Shown: positions 1 through 7,291 of the stretch, piece after piece
Position numbering within the stretch: position 1 is the first letter of the stretch
How the letters are laid out: each line of letters starts with the position of its first letter
Source: Rhodococcus sp. H36-A4
Lineage (GTDB): Bacteria; Actinomycetota; Actinomycetes; Mycobacteriales; Mycobacteriaceae
Assembly: GCF_027158005.1 (NCBI RefSeq)
Contig: NZ_JAPVLQ010000006.1
Location: 1-64,000 of the forward strand
Direction: 5' to 3'
Length of the DNA stretch: 64,000 bases
Made by a program: the position numbers and the translations under genes
Notes under the pieces: model-generated
Told to the model about the DNA's origin: nothing
Databases searched by the model: none
What the model saw: only the letters and a program-made list of their open reading frames with translations

Positions 1-60
1 CACCCTGCGGGCGGCCTCGACCTTGTACTCGGTCGTGAAAGACCTGCGTTTGCGGGACAT
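1..60 (-). CDS. IS3-family transposase OrfA, N-terminal fragment (runs off the window)
   Basis: Read on the minus strand, an ATG at 60 opens a frame beginning MSRKRRSFTTEYKVEAARR, the usual start of IS3-family OrfA, the helix-turn-helix protein that binds the element ends. Only 20 codons lie inside the window. A GGAAGG ribosome site precedes the ATG (around 66-74). The rest of OrfA and the OrfB catalytic subunit (DDE integrase, made by frameshifting in this family) would lie to the left, outside the window. The assignment rests on the N-terminal sequence pattern and on the inverted-repeat-like end beside it. Confidence 0.8.
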   Translation of the reverse strand, partial: MSRKRRSFTTEYKVEAARRV

Positions 61-127
61 GAGGACATCCTTCCAGCGGAACCATCGATCCCGCTATCTC
101 GGTGTCCACCATCCGGGGGGAGCCTCA
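1..127. mobile_element. Terminal part of an IS3-family insertion sequence
   Basis: The stretch 101-127 reads, from outside inward on the minus strand, TGAGGCTCCCCCC followed by GGATGGTGGACACC. This is a typical IS3-family terminus with a 5'-TG end, about 40 bases ahead of the OrfA start. From base 128 onward the DNA is clearly phage-like and in frame with a terminase, so 127/128 is the element boundary. The other end and any 3-4 bp target duplication are outside the window. Confidence 0.75.
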
Positions 128-1641
128 CTGATCTAATACTGCTCGATGACATAGAACCTACCGAGTCCAACTACAGTCCACACCTTGCCGAGACTCGTAA
201 GCGAACAATGCTAGATGGAATCTTTCTACTGAATGATAGGGCAGCAATAGCAATCGTAGGTACAACCACTATGTCTAACTCAGTACTAGATCAGATCCGT
301 AAGGTGGGGGAGTATGCCACTACCTACCGTAGTAGTAGCGAAGGATCAGAGATTGCCGAGCTTGTCAACGATGATCTACTAAAGCAAACGGTTGTCAATG
401 CTAGTGCCGATACTATCTATTATGTAAGTCTGGATAAGGGTAACCTAACCGAGGCAAATTCTATTGCTGGTGTCTCAATGGAACCAGGGGGGAGTAGAAG
501 GTCGTTTAGTAACCCAGTAGCCAATACGGGTAATAACTCTGCCCTAGGCGATATAGGGCCTATTCTTTCGCTATGCCTGAATGATGAATCAGCAGTGAAT
601 GTCGCGATATTGTCAAGCAGTGCAAAGTTACCAATAGTCGAGTGTATTGATATTGAATCGTTACCTTTGCAGGAATTAACAACGACTGATTCCGATCAGC
701 TATTGACAAAGGCCGGCGAGCATGAGTCAGAGAAAAACGACCTTAATTCTGTTTCTTTATCTTTGGGTACATCTATACCTAATTCTTCTATAGCAAACTT
801 TGAAACCCTACAGGCACAACAACTGGAGCGACTGGGTAGCAAGACCAATATAAACAAAGGTGAGTTTGATCTTGAACAGACGCAGATAGAATCCGTCTCG
901 TTCTATGACTCGTTGGACCAGGACCTACAGTGGGTACTCGATGAGAAGATTCACGTTCACTACTACCCTGCCATTATTACTAATGCAGACGGTACGGAGT
1001 CTTCATGGTGGCCTGAATATAAGCCACTAGAAGAGCTGAACGAGATAAGACATACCCGTTCCTTTGCTATGAACTATATGAATCGTCCGGTAAATGTCGA
1101 TGCCGAGTACTGGCGAGAGTCCGATATTCAGATAGGGGAGTGTCTAGACGGATATGTTCGTACCCTGATCTCGGTAGACCCTGCCGTCAGTACCAAGCAG
1201 TCCAACGACTACACAGCCCTATGCGTCGTATCCCTAGGTGAAGACGGTCTGATCTATGTCCGTCATGCCGAACAGGTGCGCTACGTGTCCGTAGAGCTAA
1301 AGGACAGGGTCAACGAGCTAGTAGACAGCTTCGATGCCGGTCTGGTGCTTGTAGAGACCAACCAGGGCGGCATGTTGTGGTCCAGCGTGTTCGATGGTGT
1401 GCAGGCCAACTACAAGTCGATCCACCAGACCGAGCCCAAGCCGGTACGAGCGGGACGAGCGTTGGACTACTACCGAAAGAACAAGGTCCGGCATACCCGA
1501 CACTTTGCCGAGCTAGAGGAGCAGATGTATTCGTATCCGAAGGTAACCCATGACGACCTACTGGACGCTATGGGTACGGGTATTCATTACTTTCTCTCTG
1601 CCAGTAATAGGCCAAGGGTCAGGCGAAGGTCGTATATCTAA
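128..1641 (+). pseudogene. Phage terminase large subunit, 5' end removed by the IS element
   Basis: The large terminase is the ATPase and nuclease motor that packages phage DNA into proheads. The open frame runs back past the first ATG (208) to the IS boundary and encodes a Walker B-like segment LILLDDIEP at 136-159. The remaining ATPase part (GTTTM, residues 18-22 counted from 208) and the RNase H-like nuclease follow. Likely metal ligands are D324 (ISVDPA), E383 (VETNQGG) and D449/D450 (THDDLLDA). Walker A lies left of the IS, so the gene is interrupted and probably inactive. Residues 41-236 are a Ser/Asn/Thr/Glu-rich stretch that looks extra compared with the family. The leucine CTA and TTA codons contrast with the host genes. 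Confidence 0.85.
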
Positions 1642-1709
1642 ATGAATATAGTTGTAAAAGTGTTACAATTGAACAATACCTATAATGAAAGGAACTTATA
1701 GAAAAACAT
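1642..1709 (+). promoter_or_regulatory. A+T-rich gap before the portal gene with a TATAAT box and a small inverted repeat
   Basis: This 68-base gap contains TATAAT at 1681-1686 and an inverted repeat TTGTAA/TTACAA (1652-1657 and 1663-1668, 5-base spacer). No good -35 sits 17 bases upstream of the TATAAT, so promoter activity is only possible. The nearest ribosome-site-like run, AAAGGAA (1688-1694), is rather far from the ATG at 1710. Confidence 0.35.
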
Positions 1710-3065
1710 ATGTCTTTACTAACCAATTCGATTCGATCTATTCTAGATAGGCAGGACGAGTACCTACAGGCCGAGAACTACTACAACGGCACTGTAGATG
1801 AGATATTCGCTAGCGCATCCGTCAAGCGAGAGCTAGCCAAAACTGGAGACCACTACAGGGTCAACTATGCAGCTACACCGGTGAATGCCGTAGCGAACAG
1901 GCTGGAAGTCACCGGAGTTACTACTCTGTCAGATTCTTCCAAGAAGATCATCGGCGATACATGGCAAGAGAACAGCCTAGAGCTGGAACTAACCCAGTTG
2001 ATTACCAAGACACTGGTCTACGGCTCTGCCTATATGACGGTATGGCCCGATGCAGACGGACAGGTCCAGCTCTACTACAACAGTCCACTATCTACCGTGG
2101 TCCTGTACGACCCAGAGAACCCACGTAGGCCCATCGTTGCTGCCAAGCTCTGGCAGGTAGAGCTAGACGGTAAGCCAAGATCCAGGGTCAACCTGTACTA
2201 CCCCGACCGTATAGACAAATACTTGAGTCAGTCCGAGCGTCTGCCGTTCACCGTCAAAGACTCGGACTTTGAGCCGTTCATCGATGACGAAACGGACGAA
2301 AACGGCTCTGTACCGAACGAGTTCGGCGTGATCCCGGTATTCCACTTCACTACCGGCATCGATCAGTACGGCAGGCCAGAGCACATCTCTGCCTATAGCT
2401 GCCAGGACATGATTAACAAGATGCTGGTCTCACAGCTAGCGGCTGTCGAGCACCACGGCTTCCCCACCCGCTGGATGCTTCAGGGAGACCAGACAGGCAC
2501 ATCGTCCGATTGGGGAGACCTAGACGAGGAGGACCAGCTCACAGGAGCACCAGGGGAGGTCTGGAGCCTTGCCGGTGTGATGAAGGTAGGGCAGTTCACG
2601 GCAGCAGATCCGAGCACCTATATCGATCCCTACAAGGAATATGTACGAGCTATGGCATCTGTAACCGATACCCCGTTCCATGTGTTCGAGGCAGTAGCAA
2701 CGAACGTGTCCGGTGAAGCTCTACGAGCCAGTGAAGCACCACTAGTGAAGAAGGTCCGTACCAGGCAGCTAGCACTCGGTAACACCCTGCGTAGGGTATT
2801 CATGTTTGTCTTGAAACTGAACGGCATAGATGAAGATGTGCAGGTTCAGTGGAAACAGATCGAATCTATCGACACTAGCGAACAGTGGTCAATCAATAAG
2901 AAGAAGCTAGATGCCGGTCTGCCTATCGAGCAGATTCTGTTAGAACATGGCTACGACTCGGAGCTAGTAACCAAGTGGAAAAACGATGGTCTGCTCAATG
3001 TAGTAGCCCAAAACGCACTACCAAATACAACAACAGTTATAGAAGGAGAACTAACAAATGAGTGA
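1710..3065 (+). CDS. Phage portal protein (SPP1 gp6-like)
   Basis: The portal is the dodecameric ring at one vertex of the phage head through which DNA enters and leaves. The 451-residue length and the N-terminal pattern (a 'YLQAENYYNGT' helix, then 'YRVNYAATPVNAVANRLEVTG') match the SPP1 gp6-type portals common in actinobacteriophages. The C-terminal third contains the expected 'NVSGEALRASEAPLVKKVRTRQ' helix region, split here only for reference. It lies directly after the terminase, the standard head-gene order. Its last 8 bases overlap the scaffold gene, implying coupled translation. Codon use is phage-like and no break is visible, so the gene looks intact. Confidence 0.88.
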   Translation: MSLLTNSIRSILDRQDEYLQAENYYNGTVDEIFASASVKRELAKTGDHYRVNYAATPVNAVANRLEVTGVTTLSDSSKKIIGDTWQENSLELELTQLITKTLVYGSAYMTVWPDADGQVQLYYNSPLSTVVLYDPENPRRPIVAAKLWQVELDGKPRSRVNLYYPDRIDKYLSQSERLPFTVKDSDFEPFIDDETDENGSVPNEFGVIPVFHFTTGIDQYGRPEHISAYSCQDMINKMLVSQLAAVEHHGFPTRWMLQGDQTGTSSDWGDLDEEDQLTGAPGEVWSLAGVMKVGQFTAADPSTYIDPYKEYVRAMASVTDTPFHVFEAVATNVSGEALRASEAPLVKKVRTRQLALGNTLRRVFMFVLKLNGIDEDVQVQWKQIESIDTSEQWSINKKKLDAGLPIEQILLEHGYDSELVTKWKNDGLLNVVAQNALPNTTTVIEGELTNE

Positions 3066-3492
3066 CGAAGACAAAGTTATACAGAATGATGACAGTGCAG
3101 ATGTAGATGCTCTACGGGCAGCACTAAAGGCAGCTAATGCCGAGGCAGCTACGAACAGACACAAAGCCTCCGAGCTGGAAGGAAAGCTCACCGAGGCACA
3201 AGCAAACTCGGATAGGTTCAAGTCGAGCTATGTATCCGGTAAGGCAGCTAGCGAACTGTCCAAGCTAGGCGTAGCCAATGCAAACGTATCCAAGTTTCTG
3301 GATATGGAGAAGATCAGCGTATCGGAGTCGGGGGAACTGGTCGGACTCGATGAGCAGATCACCGATCTACAGTCCACTCTGCCGGAACTATTCGATCCTA
3401 AACGCAGAGCAGCAAAGATAGATGCAGCAGATAAGCCTACGGCTAAGAAGCAACTATCGTCTGCCGAGAAACTAATCCAGCAAGCACGATAA
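3058..3492 (+). CDS. Phage head scaffolding protein
   Basis: This 144-residue, highly charged, Ala/Lys/Glu-rich protein has a long predicted coiled coil (roughly residues 15-70, 'DALRAALKAANAEAA') and a basic C-terminus (KKQLSSAEKLIQQAR), as in phage scaffold or minor-structural gp20-like proteins. Scaffolds guide capsid assembly and then leave the prohead; the basic tail usually contacts the coat protein. The ATG overlaps the portal stop, and an AAGGAG ribosome site lies about 8 bases upstream. The position between portal and coat genes supports the call. No prohead protease gene is visible nearby. Confidence 0.8.
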   Translation: MSDEDKVIQNDDSADVDALRAALKAANAEAATNRHKASELEGKLTEAQANSDRFKSSYVSGKAASELSKLGVANANVSKFLDMEKISVSESGELVGLDEQITDLQSTLPELFDPKRRAAKIDAADKPTAKKQLSSAEKLIQQAR

Positions 3493-3610
3493 ACGGTAAA
3501 TTGATATAATATAGTTACAAAGCGGGATGCTTTCTCACGAGCAAAGCGAGATGCCAAGTTCGTTCACAGTCTATGCAAGACTCTAAACTGTAACTTCATT
3601 TAGAAAGTAA
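3493..3610 (+). promoter_or_regulatory. Leader between scaffold and capsid genes with repeats
   Basis: This 118-base gap holds the direct repeat AGCGGGATGC (3521-3530) / AGCGAGATGC (3545-3554). It also holds a 7-base inverted repeat, AGTTACA (3513-3519) and TGTAACT (3590-3596), which could close an RNA stem over most of the leader just before the capsid ribosome site. TATAAT occurs at 3505-3510. A role in setting high capsid expression is an inference. Confidence 0.35.
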
Positions 3611-4501
3611 GTGTTTCAAATAGCAAGAGTAAATGCAGATGCCTGGGTTCCAGAAGAGTACGGTTCCGAGGTTATCCAGACAGTAGAACAGTTTTCCGCT
3701 GTAGAGGCGGTAGGTCGTAGGGTCAATATGACCAGCGACATTCAGAAGACTCCCCGACTGGGAGATGTAGACGTAGTTGTCATTCCTAAGGGTGGAACGT
3801 ACCCAGAAGACAACCCAACACTAGACAATGTCCAGTTGGATGCAGCAAAGTTCGGTGATCGTATTATCATCGCCGAAGAGGATCTAAACGATGCAAATGT
3901 AAACGTCATCGTAGAGTTCCAGAAAGGTTGGGCAACCAACTATGCTCGTAAGTTCGATAATGCCTGCCTAGGTACTACCGCCGTAGCAAATGGCACGACA
4001 GTTCCGTTCACCAGTGTCTACAAAGAGGTAGGGGCTGGAGTTCTCAAGACTGCCGGTGCATTGACCTATGCAGACCTGAGTGACGTTCTGGCGACTGCCG
4101 AGAACGGTAGGTACTTCTCCGATGTGGACAATGTAATCATCGCCCATACATCGTTTAAGGGCCAGCTACGCAGTCTGGTAGACGGCAACGGTCGTCCAAT
4201 GTTCATCGAACAGGTAGCACTAGGACAGCCACAAACTCTGTTCGGATATGAGGTCCGTTTCTCCGATGGAGCCAAGACCAGCCCTGTATCCACTTGGAAC
4301 CCAAGTGCAGGTAATCCGTTGCTGATTGTCGGTAACCGTAAGCACCTGATCGTAGGTGATCGTTCACCAATCGAGTCATTGATTAGTTTCGATGCCGGCT
4401 TTGGTACTGACGAGCCACATATCAAGATGCGTACCCGTAAGGCTTTCGCTGTAGGTCGTAAAGAGGCCTTTGGCGTAGTCGAGATTACAGCAGGACCGTA
4501 G
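3611..4501 (+). CDS. Major capsid protein (HK97-fold)
   Basis: The coat protein builds the icosahedral head shell. The 296-residue product shows the usual order of an HK97-like coat: an N-terminal segment 'DAWVPEEYGSEVIQTVEQFSAVEAVGRRV', a beta-rich core, and the C-terminal 'KMRTRKAFAVGRKEAFGVVEI' strand typical of phage coats. The start is GTG at 3611 with AGAAAG upstream. It follows the scaffold gene and ends just before a hairpin. No protease site or protease gene is apparent, so shell maturation would probably be scaffold-dependent. The gene looks intact. Confidence 0.85.
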   Translation: MFQIARVNADAWVPEEYGSEVIQTVEQFSAVEAVGRRVNMTSDIQKTPRLGDVDVVVIPKGGTYPEDNPTLDNVQLDAAKFGDRIIIAEEDLNDANVNVIVEFQKGWATNYARKFDNACLGTTAVANGTTVPFTSVYKEVGAGVLKTAGALTYADLSDVLATAENGRYFSDVDNVIIAHTSFKGQLRSLVDGNGRPMFIEQVALGQPQTLFGYEVRFSDGAKTSPVSTWNPSAGNPLLIVGNRKHLIVGDRSPIESLISFDAGFGTDEPHIKMRTRKAFAVGRKEAFGVVEITAGP

Positions 4502-4529
4502 TAGCTCGTACAACTGAATAGTCACGAAT

Positions 4530-4567
4530 CGAATAGGGTGTAGGTCAATCGGCCTAGGCCCTATTCG
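4530..4567. terminator. Hairpin after the capsid gene (two-way)
   Basis: A perfect 9-base stem, CGAATAGGG (4530-4538) and CCCTATTCG (4559-4567), encloses an inner TAGG/CCTA stem. It lies between the capsid stop (4501) and the stop of the opposite-strand gene (4571), so it can end both transcripts. There is no strong U-run on either side. Confidence 0.6.
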
Positions 4568-4570
4568 CTG

Positions 4571-5494
4571 TCAAACAAACTTGTACGCGAACGCTATCAC
4601 GTTGCCTGACCACGATTGATTTGTGAATCGGAGTGGAGGTGGATCGTTGGTGGATCGTTCGGTTGTGATTTTTCGGCTTCCAATCTTCCCGTCAAATAGT
4701 TTGTCGAATTCAATCACTTCTTTGCATGCAATGTCCAGATCGGTATGCATTATTCTAAGGATCCGATCGTTTGCCTCGTCGACCAATGGGAAAGCGGTTC
4801 GGGCAAGTCCCTGTATAGAATAACGCTGCGGTCCTGCGCGCAGTTCTTCGCGATATTTGTCACTAATTTCTGTATTGAGATCGACTATTGCAGAAATGTC
4901 AACCTCTGGATTGGAGTAGGCTGTCTTTTTCTTGTCTCTGTTTATTGCCGCGCCAGCGTCTATGGTGATGGTATCCATGGTGTAGTGGATCATCGTGTTT
5001 CGAGTGTGATAAAGCAAGCGATATTCGGGACTTTTCTCAAAAAGTCGGTTGAATATCCTCTGAATTTTTTTGTGCTGTTTAGAGCCGTCTCCATGCTTGC
5101 CTATGACTTCTTTATAAGTATGTTCTTGGTGGTAGTGTAGAGCCGAGCAGAAAGATAGCGAGGCGCTTCGCATCCTGATTCCTACACGTACTATTTCTTC
5201 CTGCGTACCAAAGGCGAATCTGCCTGACAGCATCTCGTCTATGTCAGATTGGATTGCATTCTCTAGGTTGAACATGGTGTAACGCATGTAGGTAAAAACG
5301 TTCACATTCAGAAGGTTGTTCAGCGTCTGATACGCGTCGTTGTACCGTTCATAGTCAGCTTTAGTGAATTCGGCAATGACTGACCACTGCAAGGTTGGCT
5401 TGTTCTTCTTGCGCCGTCTCCAGTCGCCCGGTCGAGGCGTAGGGTCATGTAGGAGCAGGGCCGCGTAAAAAGGTGCCATAGGTACTTCGGACAA
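4571..5494 (-). CDS. Unknown accessory (moron) protein with a HEPN-type Rx4H motif
   Basis: This 307-residue protein is encoded against the direction of the surrounding head genes, between capsid and adaptor, in its own transcription unit bounded by a hairpin. I do not recognise a named family. The mainly helical middle contains R165-N-T-M-I-H170 in the context 'LLYHTRNTMIHYT'. This fits the HEPN RNase consensus (Rx4-6H with a polar residue after Arg), and no transmembrane segment is visible. HEPN proteins are often toxins or abortive-infection effectors, so a role in excluding other phages or in stress control is plausible but inferred. The start is TTG at 5494 (GGGA eight bases upstream) or ATG at 5479. 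A/T-ending codons suggest a horizontal origin. Confidence 0.6.
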   Translation of the reverse strand: MSEVPMAPFYAALLLHDPTPRPGDWRRRKKNKPTLQWSVIAEFTKADYERYNDAYQTLNNLLNVNVFTYMRYTMFNLENAIQSDIDEMLSGRFAFGTQEEIVRVGIRMRSASLSFCSALHYHQEHTYKEVIGKHGDGSKQHKKIQRIFNRLFEKSPEYRLLYHTRNTMIHYTMDTITIDAGAAINRDKKKTAYSNPEVDISAIVDLNTEISDKYREELRAGPQRYSIQGLARTAFPLVDEANDRILRIMHTDLDIACKEVIEFDKLFDGKIGSRKITTERSTNDPPPLRFTNQSWSGNVIAFAYKFV

Positions 5495-5697
5495 TTCTGT
5501 TTCCCGTCTGCTGTTGGTTGATGCACGCTAGCATGCAACGGTTTGGATAGTCATTGAGGGCCACGACGGGAAATGCTTAGTTGGCCGGATGGTGGTAAAA
5601 TTGAGTATTGAACTAAGTAGACTTTTGTTGCGTTCATCAAACGTCTGCGGAAAAGAGGATTTACAATTGAGATTTATTAAGAATGCGGTGGTTGTCG
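5495..5697. other. Divergent gap between the HEPN-like gene and the adaptor gene
   Basis: About 200 bases must hold the promoter of the minus-strand accessory gene and possibly one for the adaptor gene. I see TAAAAT near 5594 and A+T-rich DNA from 5590 to 5680, but no convincing -35/-10 pair. A TTG-started 16-codon frame behind AGAGG (around 5654-5716) overlaps the adaptor start; it may be a leader peptide or chance. Confidence 0.3.
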
Positions 5698-6078
5698 ATG
5701 TATTGTGGAACCGATGATGCGTTGCGACTTACTGGATATGAAGTTACTACTGAAAATCTGCTGCGCGCTCAGGCAATCGTAGAGGTTGCTAGCGGTAGGC
5801 CAGAATCTGCCGTATCGAAAAAGTCCGACAAGGATTGGTTGGAGTACGCCGTCGCTTGGCAGGCCGCATACATGGCGAACTCAGATGTGTTCGAGCAAGC
5901 AAATGTATCCATGGTTTCTCAGGACGAATCTAGCGTTGACTTTGGAAACAAAGTATTTGCGCTAAGTCCGCTCGTCGTAGAGGCTGTAAAAAGGCTATCT
6001 TGGAATAAATCGAGGGGTATCGGTACCAGAGGGTACGACTTCAGACGAAACAGAATGCCGTCGTGGTGGTATTGGTGA
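5698..6078 (+). CDS. Phage head-tail adaptor (connector) protein
   Basis: The adaptor docks under the portal and starts the neck that joins head to tail. The protein begins MYCGTDDALRLTGYEV, continues 'NLLRAQAIVEVASGRPES', and has a central 'AVAWQAAYMANSD' helix and 'LSPLVVEAVKRLSWNK' near the end, the all-helical pattern of actinophage gp6-like adaptors. I chose ATG 5698 because the family usually starts 'MY..DD'; ATG 5683 in the same frame would add five residues. The stop overlaps the next gene's GTG (GTGA). The gene appears intact despite the minus-strand gene inserted upstream. Confidence 0.75.
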   Translation: MYCGTDDALRLTGYEVTTENLLRAQAIVEVASGRPESAVSKKSDKDWLEYAVAWQAAYMANSDVFEQANVSMVSQDESSVDFGNKVFALSPLVVEAVKRLSWNKSRGIGTRGYDFRRNRMPSWWYW

Positions 6079-6485
6079 AACTCATTACCAAGTCTTATCC
6101 GAGCCTGGTGGATATTTATGAACGCCGGGAAGTGTACAACGAGGAACTGGGCTCACATGCATATGATTGGGACTATACGAATTTTGGTACGATCTACTGC
6201 AATGTCACCAGTCTGAAGCCTGAAAGCAGTTTGGAGGTTTTCAGCGAAACCTACACCCGCAAATTATTCGCCAAGCTTGAGTTTCCGAACAATGATATTA
6301 AGTTGTCCAATCAGGTCGGTAATATAAGAAGCAAAGACGGCAAGCAACTGTACTACACTCAGAACAATGCAATCGTATCTACAATGATATTCAATGTTAG
6401 TAGCATGAATACTCAGGTAGATGTTTTAGGGAACCTCGTATGCCACACGGCATATCTGGAATACACCGGATTGCAGGATATATGA
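6075..6485 (+). CDS. Phage head-closure (stopper) protein
   Basis: Head-closure proteins plug the portal after packaging and receive the tail. The product (about 136 residues from GTG 6075) is beta-rich with no transmembrane segment. It lies directly after the adaptor with a 4-base GTGA overlap, which is the standard place for a gp16-like stopper. The in-frame GTG codons at 6063 and 6066 are alternative starts. The name comes mainly from position and size. It is the last plus-strand phage gene: instead of tail-terminator and tube genes, a strong hairpin and host DNA follow. Confidence 0.55.
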   Translation: MKLITKSYPSLVDIYERREVYNEELGSHAYDWDYTNFGTIYCNVTSLKPESSLEVFSETYTRKLFAKLEFPNNDIKLSNQVGNIRSKDGKQLYYTQNNAIVSTMIFNVSSMNTQVDVLGNLVCHTAYLEYTGLQDI

Positions 6486-6536
6486 GATAATTAGTACAGA
6501 AGCGATTTAGGCTCACTTTCCCGTTTCTTCTTTCAG

Positions 6537-6584
6537 AACAATCCCCGTAGGTCCAGGTGTGGTAGCACCTCTACGGGGATTGTT
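6537..6584. terminator. Strong two-way terminator hairpin closing the head cassette
   Basis: A perfect 14-base stem, AACAATCCCCGTAG (6537-6550) and CTACGGGGATTGTT (6571-6584), has an inner AGGTG/CACCT helix in the loop. It sits between the head-closure gene (+) and the membrane protein gene (-), which both end toward it. A short T-rich run follows on the plus strand. Confidence 0.85.
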
Positions 6585-6589
6585 TGCTT

Positions 6590-7084
6590 TCACAGCTTGA
6601 TTCCTGTTTCGTTTCTAAACTGAGCGATCATATCCAGTTGGGCTTGGTTTATTTCATTGATCTTTATCTTGTTCGGTTTTGATGTTTCGCGGTTTTGGTT
6701 TTGATGCTTGCCCATCAGGTCGGTTACCTTGTTCATTAACGCTTTTGTGCAAACCATGTTAAGTAGAACTATTGTATCGACCATTCTGGTTTGAATGTCG
6801 GCCTCTGATTCGAGAAGTGGGGAGTATGGGATATCGCTAAGATGACGCTTGAGTTTCGTTGAATCTGCAATGAAGTCGTGTAGATGCTTTAGTTGGGTAT
6901 CTCTACGCCACTTTACGAGTTCCCGGTTATCGGTACTTTTGATGGTCGCTCTGAGCGTAAAGATCGACAGTCCGATTGACAGCAGTCCAATGACGAGGGT
7001 CACCCCTGCTGCCGCTAGAAATGCCCACAACGGAACGGTTGCTGCCGGGGGAGCGGGAGGATCGGCGGCAAGTAGGAAATGCAT
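6590..7084 (-). CDS. Unknown single-pass membrane protein at the element's edge
   Basis: From ATG 7084 the product is 164 residues: a Pro/Ala-rich start (MHFLLAADPPAPP), one hydrophobic membrane helix (about residues 18-40, 'FLAAAGVTLVIGLLSIGL'), then a charged helical domain beginning 'TDNRELVKWRRDTQLKHLHDF'. I do not recognise a function; such small anchored proteins in phage elements are often exclusion or lysogeny accessories, which is only a guess. The open frame continues upstream to 7183 through host-like DNA, but that part looks like permease remnant read backward. No clear ribosome site precedes 7084. Codon use is phage-like. Confidence 0.55.
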   Translation of the reverse strand: MHFLLAADPPAPPAATVPLWAFLAAAGVTLVIGLLSIGLSIFTLRATIKSTDNRELVKWRRDTQLKHLHDFIADSTKLKRHLSDIPYSPLLESEADIQTRMVDTIVLLNMVCTKALMNKVTDLMGKHQNQNRETSKPNKIKINEINQAQLDMIAQFRNETGIKL

Positions 7085-7277
7085 ACCGGTAGTCTGCCAG
7101 ACAGAGATACCCCTAGGCGGTGCGTTAGGCGATCCGCGCAGCCAGGGATACGTTGCGTTGGTGATCGGGCTGCTCGTCCTCACCGTCGCATTCGTCTTGA
7201 TGGCACTTGCGGTGAACGCAGTCGGCCGGCTCGGCAGCCGGTGGCGGTACGGGGCACAATCGGACGCGGCTCGTTGA
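7085..7277 (+). pseudogene. 3' stub of a host permease-like gene cut by the element
   Basis: The plus frame here reads 'TEIPLGGALGDPRSQGYVAL', then a membrane helix 'VIGLLVLTVAFVLMALAV', and ends 'GRLGSRWRYGAQ...AAR', stop at 7277. This looks like the C-terminus of an ABC-transporter inner-membrane permease, but the piece is too short to name the substrate. Base composition is host-like, whereas the DNA to the left is phage-like, so the gene was cut near 7084. Its 5' part may lie on the far side of the inserted element, outside the window. Confidence 0.55.
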
Positions 7278-7291
7278 CTAAGCTCGGAGCC

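Noticed and set aside
328..915. Intein in the terminase
   Set aside because: I looked for a starting Cys/Ser with block A and a terminal His-Asn before Cys/Ser/Thr and found neither, so only 'unexplained insertion' is supported.
4745..5140. A 131-codon plus-strand frame rich in Phe/Cys/Val opposite the HEPN-like gene
   Set aside because: It overlaps a longer frame with a recognisable motif, lacks a ribosome site and runs through the HEPN region in antisense.
6849..7277. A 142-residue plus-strand protein covering the phage-host junction
   Set aside because: Its first half is antisense to the element's membrane protein gene; only the last 60 or so codons look like real, remnant host sequence.
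7000..7290. tRNA gene serving as attachment site
   Set aside because: No tRNA cloverleaf or CCA-proximal T-arm sequence (GGTTCRA-type) is visible at the junction.
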